Positions 10,349 through 18,684 of a DNA stretch of 64,000 nt are shown here, piece after piece. The DNA comes from Acephala macrosclerotiorum. Its lineage: Eukaryota; Ascomycota; Leotiomycetes; Helotiales; Mollisiaceae. Where the stretch lies: positions 186,001 to 250,000 of the forward strand of contig MU119205.1 in NCBI GenBank assembly GCA_014904845.1, in the 5' to 3' direction. Under the pieces are notes generated by a model, which did not search any database, had not been told where the DNA came from, and was given only the letters and a program-made list of their open reading frames with translations. The stretch's first letter is position 1. Each line of letters starts with the position of its first letter. The position numbers were made by a program, and so were the translations under genes.

Positions 10349-11756
10349 GTTGAATTTCAAGCTTCAACATACGATTTCAGACGCGCGTGAAAGATCACCG
10401 ATAGACCTGCAAGATGTTTCGAATTGTGCAGTCGAAGCTGTACCTGCGTTGGGCCCTGAGGAGGTTGAAACGTGACGATAAACGACCGGTCACCACGTTG
10501 CGTGAATAGCTTCAAATCTGGCACGACGACGCGAAAACCGAAATCTTGCGATACTGGGCGAGTCGGGGCAGTTATCGGGCGCAAGATAGGGCGCACGAAA
10601 AGCAGTAAATTGACGGATTCGAATGCAGGTAATTAGGGGTCGTGATCGATGGCTGCGGTTATGATGTCGATGAAGGCATCAATTTGCAGTATTGCAGAGT
10701 TGTGAGGTTGTTGGGTGTGAAAGAAGGGAAGTGCGTGGAGGGTGAAATATGTGTGCAGTTTGGGGACCTCATAAAGATCGATGGAAACGCGGACTACGGA
10801 ACAAGCGACGACTAATTTCTACCTACAACTACACTCACTCCAGCCTGCACTGGAAACGAGCAACGGGGAAGGGCAAGTGCGGGCTCGGGACCAAGGCCAG
10901 AGCATCAGCATCAGCATGAGCGAGCTGGAAGTGAATCGTGTGGGCGGTGGCTGCATCTGGCTCTTCTTCCAGCAGCAGCTTGACCAAAGGAGGTGATTGT
11001 CTGGGACAGAGTGTTTGGATGACTGAGGACACCAGCATGCAGACAGGACAAGGGGAAGGGGAAGGGGGAAGGGGAAGGGGGAAGGGGAAGCATGGCGACT
11101 CATGGAAACCCGGAATAGGCACAGGCTGGCTGATGGCGGGTCGATGAGTTCTCGAGATCACGATTGCTGGAGATGGGACCCTCGTCTGACTTTTGGCGCA
11201 AACGCGATAAAAATGATGCGACGCAGGAAAGAGAGCTTTGAGCTATCCATGGGCCAATGGGGTTAAAGCTTCATAAGAGGGGTTAAATGTTGGGATGCAA
11301 GAGAGCCAATGAAACGTAATGTCTGGGGAAAAGATCTCAGCCTCGCTCGACTTCATCCTTCATTTACACTTTGATATCCAACCAAATCTAAAGCTTCAGG
11401 AACAGTACTGAAGAGAGGGTAAAAAGAATTTCTTGCAAACAAACAGGAACGATGCTATCTACGTTCTTCGATATCTTCCCAACTTCTGCTTCTTTTCATC
11501 TGATGTTTGAGCTGTCGACAACTATGCACCTTTTTCTGAAGTTGCTTTTCCTCCTTTGCGAGGCTAGTATGCAAGGCTGACATGCAAGGCTACTTCTCGG
11601 GAGTTTTCATGTGGATTGTCATGCAGCACATCGGCTATACTAAAAAGGGGTAGGTGGGCGGCTCGTGCATACTAGGCTTGATTAATGCCACCCATCAAAC
11701 CTTAAATCTTTTGGCGCCTTCACAGCCTTGAACCGCATCTGCAAGCAACCACAATC
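10349..11756. other. Divergent intergenic region between HPC2 and RPAP1-like gene
   Basis: This 1.4-kb region holds the promoters of two divergently transcribed nuclear genes. It contains the G-rich array listed separately. I see no convincing gene; the small open frames within the G-rich stretch are low-complexity artefacts. Confidence 0.6.
11052..11087 (+). repeat. G-run array with quadruplex potential
   Basis: Six runs of four or five G are separated by AA spacers. This satisfies the usual pattern for an intramolecular G-quadruplex on the plus strand; the array is all purine. It lies about 670 bp upstream of the RPAP1-like ATG and 700 bp upstream of HPC2. Confidence 0.85.
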
Positions 11757-13082
11757 ATGGATTTACGAGGACAACGATTTACGCTCGATCTATCAGATGA
11801 CGAGCGATCTGCCGATCTTGGGTCGACAAATGCCTCCAATGCCGCGCCTTCTCTCATGTCAGCCTTTGTGGGCGACATTAAGGAGCGCTCAACGGGCCCC
11901 GCGTCGGCCCCCAAAATGAAGAGCACGCCGAGAGGCTTTCCAGAACATAAGAAGCGGACCAGAGTATCAGCCTTCAAGCAACAAAGAGGTGGATTGTCCA
12001 AGCCTGCGCCTGCAGATTCCTCTCCTGCTTCTACTCTTCCTCGGCCACAGCCGCCTCAAACAGCTAACGCCTCCTCACTGACACAGGATGATTCCAGCTT
12101 TGACGAAAGCGAACGACGGAGGATCGATGAGGAGAACAAACAAAGACTAGCAGCTATGTCACAATCAGAGATAGAGCAAGAAAGGGCGGAGCTTTTGGCC
12201 TCGTTAGACCCATCTCTAATTGAGAAATTCCTAAAGCGAGCGAATCTTGACGAAGGTCGGGGTGATACGGGACTCTATCCTCCTGGTTCCGATTCTGCGG
12301 AAGAAAAGAAGACCCCAACCAAGGTTGCAGACTTAGATGAGGGAGTGCCTACACCAAAATCTGGTGGGAAACGGATACTGGCATCAAAAACTGTTACATT
12401 TGAGGATGACGAGGAACCTGTAGAGCCTATAGACCTCAACCCCGCATCAGGCCAAACATATTCCGAGCTCGAACAACCATCGATACATTTTCCATCAGCT
12501 CCATCAGCTCCCGAATTAGATCCCTCAGATCCCTCCTTTCTCGAAAATCTTCATTCCAAATACTTCCCAACCTTACCTGCAGACCCATCAAAGCTTGCAT
12601 GGATGGCACCAATACCTACACACGGTTCTATAGCAGATCAAGAATCCCCATACTATCCCGGCCAAGAAGCTGTGTCTGCTCCGGCGCTTAGATTCGATTT
12701 CAGGGGTGGGCTGTTACCCCCACGAATATCAAGAGCAGTGCCGAGTAACAAAGGCCTGCATCATCACGGAGAAGCTCCTGAAGCTGCTGGATATACTGTT
12801 CCAGAGTTGGCAAGATTAGCACGTTCTGCTTTCCCTGCACAGAGATGTGTTGCCTTTCAGACATTAGGAAGACTGCTTTATCGGCTGGGCAGAGGAGAGT
12901 GGGGAGACGAAGACAGCGAGATCACGAAGGGCTTGTGGCATTGCGTGAAGGACGGGAAAGTTATCGAAACTTTAGAAGAGGCTGCTAATGCTGAGGGGGG
13001 ACATCAGGGCAGCAAAGTCTATGCGATCGAGGCGGTGTGGTTGTGGCAGAAGGGAGGTGGACATGTATGGAAGGCATCATAA
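11757..13082 (+). CDS. RBA50: RNA polymerase II-associated protein 1 (RPAP1/Rba50 family)
   Basis: Proteins of this family help assemble or import RNA polymerase II. The intronless frame gives 441 aa. The N-terminus reads MDLRGQRFTLDLSDDE. The first conserved block is the RPAP1 N-terminal motif: EENKQRLAAMSQSEIEQERA, then ELLASLDPSLIEKFLKRANL (about residues 125-165). A Pro/Glu-rich linker follows with SKTVTFEDDEE. The RPAP1 C-terminal motif is LRFDFRGGLLPP, then YTVPELARLARSAFPAQRCV and FQTLGRLLYRLGRGEWG (residues about 320-385). The protein ends near the motif, as in yeast Rba50, and lacks the long ARM-repeat tail of animal RPAP1. The gene is divergent from HPC2. Confidence 0.9.
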   Translation: MDLRGQRFTLDLSDDERSADLGSTNASNAAPSLMSAFVGDIKERSTGPASAPKMKSTPRGFPEHKKRTRVSAFKQQRGGLSKPAPADSSPASTLPRPQPPQTANASSLTQDDSSFDESERRRIDEENKQRLAAMSQSEIEQERAELLASLDPSLIEKFLKRANLDEGRGDTGLYPPGSDSAEEKKTPTKVADLDEGVPTPKSGGKRILASKTVTFEDDEEPVEPIDLNPASGQTYSELEQPSIHFPSAPSAPELDPSDPSFLENLHSKYFPTLPADPSKLAWMAPIPTHGSIADQESPYYPGQEAVSAPALRFDFRGGLLPPRISRAVPSNKGLHHHGEAPEAAGYTVPELARLARSAFPAQRCVAFQTLGRLLYRLGRGEWGDEDSEITKGLWHCVKDGKVIETLEEAANAEGGHQGSKVYAIEAVWLWQKGGGHVWKAS

Positions 13083-13365
13083 AGGGCACGAATGAATGAA
13101 AGGCCAACTGGCGACGATACGATACCCTAGAGAGAACTTGTGAGAGGTCTAGCAGACGTTTGTCACGCTAGATAAATGCCTGTGACTCAGAATTCCCTAG
13201 ATGTTTGGGTGTCTTCGTGGTATGGAAGTCCTAACTAAACCTTTCAAATTTTCTGTTCGTATATTGGGCCGCCAGCTGCTTCTGTTGAATTCTAGGTGTT
13301 TTTTTTTGTAAGTCTCGAGGAGCTCGTCCAAGTGGAAACGCTTTCGTATTTAAAATTCTTGAGCA
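13083..13365. other. Short intergenic region
   Basis: Downstream flank of the RPAP1-like gene up to BTB relic B, with T-rich tracts and no gene. Confidence 0.5.
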
Positions 13366-13764
13366 TGCGGTATCGACTCGACCTGTACTATTTCACAGAG
13401 AAGACTTGCTTAAGTGATCTTATGGACAGTGCGATTATCACCATCATAAGGAGATTTTAAAAGACGCATACAATGCTGCAGCCTGTCATCATAGATATAA
13501 TCTATCAACACACGAGTCCTAGATCGCCCCTTCGCAAATTCCTCGCTCTTTGCCCCGTCTGGGAAGTCTTTGTTGACGAGGATGACTGCTCAAGCTCGAA
13601 GCCGTCTGAAGCGCTGGGAGAAAATGGAGACTTGGGGGTGGATGTTATTCGTCTCTTGAAGTCTGGAGAAAGAGGTCATCGAGGCCCGAGGGCCAGATTC
13701 ATGTAAATTCCACATGCATGATGAGAAGGGAAAGAGCACTTGCTTGTACAGAGGGATGCGATGA
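13366..13764 (+). pseudogene. BTB-family relic, copy B (C-terminal half only)
   Basis: No BTB domain is left. The fragment starts in the post-BTB helical part: LYYFTEKTCLSDLMDSAI aligns with LYCFAEKICQNDLMDCSI of copy A at 2004. After an in-frame TAA (…IIRRF*) it goes on with IIYQHTSPRSPLRKF, which aligns with VYQNTASGSKLRKF of copy A. Then come GDLGVDVIRLLKSGERG, a frame change near 13670, and the tail CKFHMHDEKGKSTCLYRG before a TGA at 13762-13764. It lies 0.3 kb from copy C and in the same orientation, which points to tandem duplication. It is a non-functional remnant. Confidence 0.72.
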
Positions 13765-14023
13765 AGATACAGGAAGATCGCTTCGATGACACTCCCAGAA
13801 TCACTCTCCTTGCGCCTCAGTTTCGAAGACCATTCACCACACAAGTTTCTTGACATTCACCTTTACCACCTCGAAAGCGATCTTAGGTTCTCACCAGCGC
13901 GCAAACGATATCTTTCCCAACAACAAAAACTCCGGACTCGCGGGACCGAAAATAGCAGAACAAGAGGTATGTCAGATAATCAAGAGAACTGCTTCAACGC
14001 AAAGCTGATCAATGTTCCAGAGA

Positions 14024-14965
14024 ATGGCGGACAATAAATCAGAGACCATGACTGACCAAGACTGCAGCCAATTCGGAGAGCAAGTTGCGTTCCGTAATTT
14101 CGCAAATCTCCCATGCCCAGAGGGACATTTTACTGACTGGTTCACAGCGAGTTAGGCACTAAGATGGTAGATATCTTTGTCGGCCCAACCCAGAAGCATT
14201 TCAAGGTCTACAAGAACATCCGTGCAAGAAAGAACCCTATTTCGAGAAGATGTTCAACAGCGGATTCAAAGAAGCCATCGAGCATATCGCCAGCTTGCCA
14301 GACGATGATTCTGATGCCTTCCACCTCTTCCTTGAATGGCTCTATCGTGGATCTCTCCGAATGGCCGAGATCACGAAACATACGCGATCGAGCGGTCCCC
14401 TCACCAGCCGGATCAAACTCTACTTCCTTGCCGAAAAAATCTGCATGCACGATCTTATAGACTACGAAGTACAGGCCCTTTTAATTGTTAAACGTCGCCA
14501 CCCAGATTACCCAATTACAAACCAAAAAAAGAAGATCTGGACAGGTGATTGGGCAGACCACTCGGAATTTCGACAGAATTTGGACGTATTTTCTCTCGCC
14601 TAACAATTAAAAGGGCCTGTACTTCGTACACCATGACCTCCATCGTATTTTTCTGCCGAAAGAACAGGAAGCTTCTGGTAGCAAAATTGATAGATTAGAT
14701 TTATTATCATCCTAGCAACGGATCACATCTTTGGAGGTTCATTGCTCTCAGCTACATCCGTGTAATATTGAATGAGGGCAGATCAAGTTGGCCATTGTCC
14801 GATCTTTCTAAGATACTGAACTCGAGCCAAGACCTGGGGTTAGATGTTTTTCGTCTCCTGCGCTCCGGCGAGAGAGGGGATTTGTCGCCAAACAAATTGG
14901 CTCCTTGCAAATCTCACAACCACGAGGAGGGGAAGGCTTGCCCATATGACAAGGAAGTACCATAA
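14024..14965 (+). pseudogene. BTB/POZ-domain protein relic, copy C (GC-AG intron, frameshift, MITE insertion)
   Basis: The start is MADNKSETMTDQDCSQFG. An intron at 14080-14147 with a GCAAGT donor joins to ELGTKMVDIFVGPTQKHFKV, the beginning of the BTB domain. The frame changes near 14226, after which CKKEPYFEKMFNSGFKEAI, LPDDDSDAFHLFLEWLYRGS and SRIKLYFLAEKICMHDLID are readable. A 162-bp MITE (14465-14626) interrupts the codon after LID. If one TA copy and the element are skipped, the frame continues YTMTSIVFFCRKNRKLL. A TAG at 14696-14698 is followed by an open stretch to the end: IYYHPSNGSHLWRFIA, QDLGLDVFRLLRSGERGD and the tail PCKSHNHEEGKACPYDKE. The best preserved C-terminal part of the family, but the gene is broken at least three times. 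Confidence 0.8.
14465..14626. mobile_element. 162-bp MITE with 26-bp perfect terminal inverted repeats and TA target duplication
   Basis: The left end (14465-14490, starting CGAAGTACAGGCCC) is the exact reverse complement of the right end (14601-14626). TA flanks it on both sides (14463-14464 and 14627-14628). This matches a Tc1/mariner-type non-autonomous element. The interior (110 bp) has no coding capacity for a transposase. The insertion splits BTB relic C, and its neat removal leaving one TA restores an uninterrupted local reading frame that aligns with copy A. The source transposase is not in the window, and I saw no second copy. Confidence 0.9.
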
Positions 14966-15299
14966 ATGTTTGTATCTAGTCTCTACAATCTACTTGTTCA
15001 GGCTGCAGCGGATGTCTTGTCCGCTTTGCTTGCATGCTAAGGCGGTCTGGCTTATAGGAAAATGCATTACAGAGTCTCACTTCACAGGGAGACATTCATA
15101 ATCACTTTCAAGCACCAGAAGTACTCATCATTCTCATGTTCTACAACCTTCACTCCTGCCACTGTCCACTTTCATGTGTTTTGACTTGCACCAAGAGGTG
15201 TTGAAAATCCATAGAGCGCTGTAAAGTCAACACCTACAGAAGTCTAGCAAGACGAAGGTCATTTGTTGTTCGAAAAATCCCTCCTGGAGGAAACGAAAA
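14966..15299. other. Short region between BTB relics C and D
   Basis: Around 330 bp with no readable gene. It may hold the badly decayed upstream part of relic D, but I could not align it. Confidence 0.4.
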
Positions 15300-15472
15300 A
15301 GGGGCAACTTGAGATAGCTAGCTTAGCAGAGAGTGAAGACTTAGGAGTTGATATATTAGCTCTCACGTTAGTTACCTTATAGAGAGTCGAGCCTCCTGAA
15401 ACCCCTAGAAAGCTGGATAAGTGCACATTCCATATCCATGAGAAGGGTGCGGCTTGTCGGTACAATAGATAA
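15300..15472 (+). pseudogene. BTB-family relic, copy D (C-terminal tail only)
   Basis: The readable part is GQLEIASLAESEDLGVDILA, then an in-frame TAG, then ETPRKLDKCTFHIHEKGAAC ending RYNR and a TAA at 15470-15472. The EDLGVDIL block and the C-x-F-H-x-H...C-x-Y tail match copies A, B and C. No BTB domain is recognisable upstream. This is the most eroded copy. Confidence 0.6.
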
Positions 15473-15704
15473 GGACGAGAATCGAATTGAGGATCTACGC
15501 CTTGCTCAAGGCGAACGGCGACATGGCTTCGCGAGTGTGATGATATTAGAGAAGTGACCCTCTAGACTTGTTTAGCAATGCAATCTTCTACTACACCTGC
15601 TGGCCTTTTTATGCGAATGTGACATCTTGGATCGTAAGGTGACTCTTTCATCCTATTCACACACCCAAGTCCCATCCCAACCACATTCACCCCACAAATT
15701 GTCA

Positions 15705-16069
15705 TCAGTCTCTAGCTTTAATCCTCTTGCTCCTTAGGATCTGATACTCATGAATCAAAAGAGGCACTGGCTCCTTCCCAATATGCAAGATAAACGTCAC
15801 GAAATGATTTGTTCCGTTGTACTCGCCAATTATTGAATTGGCCACTAGCTGCGATTGGGTTGACATCGAACGGTCTTTGCAGAAAACTTGGAGCTTTATT
15901 CGAACAGCACCCGATGGGGGACTATGATCTACATGATCCTCGTCATCATATTCGTGATAACTTCATGTCCTGATAAATGAGCCTGACTTCTTGGTACTTT
16001 GGTGGGTCGGTCTATCGGAACATCGCGAAGCACTTCCACCAATCGCAAAATAAAGGGTCAAAAGTCAAG
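15705..16069 (-). pseudogene. Gene relic or partial gene of unknown family
   Basis: On the minus strand a coding-like reading runs LTFDPLFCDWWKCFAMFR, a TAG, then TDPPKYQEVRLIYQDMK, a one-base frame change, and YHEYDDEDHVDHSPPSGAVR continuing IKLQVFCKDRS and NSIIGEYNGTNHFVTFILHI to LIHEYQILRSKRIKARD and a stop at 15705-15707. The last 80 codons are open and have a balanced composition, so they probably come from a real exon. I do not recognise the family. The stop and the frame change suggest decay, but an unseen intron at the junction is possible. It lies downstream of the F-box gene on the same strand, with about 175 bp between them. Confidence 0.42.
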
Positions 16070-16244
16070 CTAACAGGAAAGAGGCAGTCATCAAAAGCCC
16101 CCTTTCCAAAAATGCAAAGGAGAAGAATCAATAGAATCAAAAAGCATGTACCAAATTTCTGCTGGTGCTTAGTGTCAGATTCGACAGTTCGATAACGAAG
16201 TCAAATGAGCATTCGTGTCCCGCCTAGATTCTTGGGACAGCCAA

Positions 16245-18684
16245 TTAGTTCATGTCATATCTATGAGTGTTCCCTCTTCCACCTGCGCCCCAATCTATCA
16301 AAGTACTCATTAGCAGGGTTCCGACATTTCCCATTCCATGTGAGGAAGTATTCCGACCCGAATCACAATACCAGCAGGAACACGGCCTGAGGAAAGAAGA
16401 ATGTTGTGAACTTACCCCAATCACTCGGCTCATCCTTCGAAACCTCCACCAACCTCCATTCCATTCCAGTATCAGCTCCTGTCTCGAAGCCGCCTGGTAC
16501 GAACATCCGTCTAAACGTCCTTGTATCCCCATTTGATGGCTTTAGAGTGACGTTCACAAGGTTTGACGGTAAGTTCTGGCTATGCATAGCTTGCTCATTG
16601 GTGGTGAAGAGTCTATTGGCGAATCGTGATGCGATACTTGGGGAGTGTGGCTTGTCCCATTGTAAGAGAAGGGGCTGGTCCCATGATATGAGAACGCGGC
16701 GGAGACTGGGGAGTAAAGATAGTTGTTTGAGGATGAGTTCCTAAGCAGAAGGTGTTGGTTAGCGGAGCTTGAAGGTAAAGCTTGAAAACTGTAACTGAGC
16801 TCGAATTTGGTTGATTTATGCCATTTGGCTGAATAGATCTAAGTTCTCGACACTGGTCTATGTTTTATTGATTGGTTAATGATTGATGGCTAAAATTAGG
16901 CTCTGGGATCTAGAGGCTGCAAGTTTCTCAACCTAACCTAGTGACCTCGAATGTCCTGCCAAGGCTGGGGGATTGGAAATGACGGGAGGCTGAACTTCTG
17001 ATTTGGATATGACCTTTCGTACATGGTCGTGGATGCTATTAAATAGTTTGATGATTGATGCGAGGATTGAAGTAAATTCAAAGGCATGCTTACCCAAGGT
17101 TCACATTGTTCCAGTCCCACAAGCCGGTCTATTAACATCGTTGTTATAGCTAGAGAAAGATCTTCCAAGTCCGCATATGTTCCAAGGTGATTCATAGAAT
17201 CGGAAAGGATCGCTGCTGCGTATGGATACTCCATATGCATCTTCTTCCATCGAGAGCCAATCAATTCGATTCCATCTACGTCTGGACAGGATCTGCTATT
17301 TGATCTTTGCCAGTCCTGTTGCCGATTGACCTCAAGCTCGACCAGACTCTTAGATGAGGCATGAAGAAAGCGTATCAGAGCCACAATGTCATCGCTGAGG
17401 ATATCAACAGTCAACCTTCTCAGATTGGTGCAAGCATGGAATGCTTGTGGGTGTATCTTCAGGAGGTCGGGATGGTCTTCAAGTCCCGTGGTATCTCCAT
17501 TGATTAATTGAAGCACTTGCAAGTTCTCCAATTTTGTCAGAGGCGACAAGTCGTGGATAGTTTGACTGACGGGCAGCGGGGTTCCTGGAAGTGCTCCGAG
17601 GCCAAGAATCAACTCCTCTAAATCCAAGCGAGAGTCTCTTCCAGGTTCCAACTTCTGCATCTCATCGATGACATCTTTCATGAGCAGCGTCTTGTTGCGT
17701 CCGTTCGCACCGTGACGAGGATGATATTTTTGGAGGAACGTATTCAGGACCATTCCCAAACCAAGAATTTTGAGCTGAGGGGATGCTACCAATAACTTCG
17801 CGATATCTTTTGCTCGCACTGATAAATCGCCATCGAGACCAAAGAGCTTGAGTGATCTGAGGTTCTGGAAGTGGGATATATTAGGCCACACGAACGGATA
17901 AACCTCCCGCAGAGTCCACCCTCTCCCCGTCCGGTTGACATAATGACCTTGATCGATGGCAACACGAATCTCAAGGTCCCTAAGAGTCGTGCTTGGAAGA
18001 TCTGTGAGTGCCGAGCAAGTATGAGATGCATCTATACAGTGGAACCTACATTGAAGTTAGAAACCTGTTTGATTCTTGGAATTACGACTTGGTTTTTAGA
18101 ATTACAGCTGAGACTGGCCAACAAAGACCAAAGGCCGCCAAAACAAGAGCCAGAGGACGAGGAATAATCAGTGTACCCGATTGCTCGACTGCCGTTTCCG
18201 ACTTCTCAGTACTATCTTCGAATTTCAAAAGGATAATAGACACAAAGGCCACCAAATTTCAAGACTTAAATGAAATTTCTTGTAGTTGTAACGAGCTGTT
18301 GAGCGTCACGCCTCGAAGGAGAATGTAGAGAAATGTGACCACAACTCACTCTATCGACAAAGACACAATGTTCGGCATGGACCACAAGTAGCTCGAGATC
18401 AAGGCATCATTATTTTGGCGAACGGAAGCCTCGAAGTGCTTCGTCAACAGAAAACGGTCGCCAAGATATGCCGGATCAAGTCGTCTCAAGCTCGAAGCGG
18501 GATCGAACTGAGACTTTTGATCTGGTGTTGGCGGCCCTGATCGAAGATTCAAATGCCTGTACAGATACGGAACAAACATACGATGGAACTCTTTTGAGAC
18601 GAGGCAACAACTTGCTAGAGTCGAAGGCGATGAGATGAATTGTGCTGTGTGAAGATAGATCTCGGGAAGGAGCGCTGGTTCCAT
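16245..18684 (-). CDS. F-box protein with leucine-rich-repeat-like region
   Basis: F-box proteins are substrate receptors of SCF (Skp1-cullin-F-box) ubiquitin ligases. Four exons (18350-18684, 17094-18045, 16416-16740, 16245-16294) join in frame into 553 residues. The start is MEPALLPEIYLHTAQFI; it has the F-box pattern LLPEIYLHTA...LASCCLVSKEFHRMFVPYLY within residues 1-45. The rest holds LRR-like segments: NLRSLKLFGLDG, LKILGLGMV, LEELILGLGALPG, LENLQVLQLINGDT, CTNLRRLTVDIL and LPSLRRVLISWD. The substrate is unknown. Introns 1 and 2 (304 and 353 nt) are far longer than others in the window, so an exon may be missed. Such genes are often lineage-specific in fungi. Confidence 0.66.

Noticed and set aside
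14491..14600. Possible transposase remnant inside the MITE
   Set aside because: Only 110 bp lie between the terminal repeats and no DDE-like motif is readable.
18008..18328. A 106-codon plus-strand frame inside the first F-box intron
   Set aside because: It has no known motif and overlaps the start of exon 2 of the F-box gene on the other strand. I kept it only as a note in a finding.
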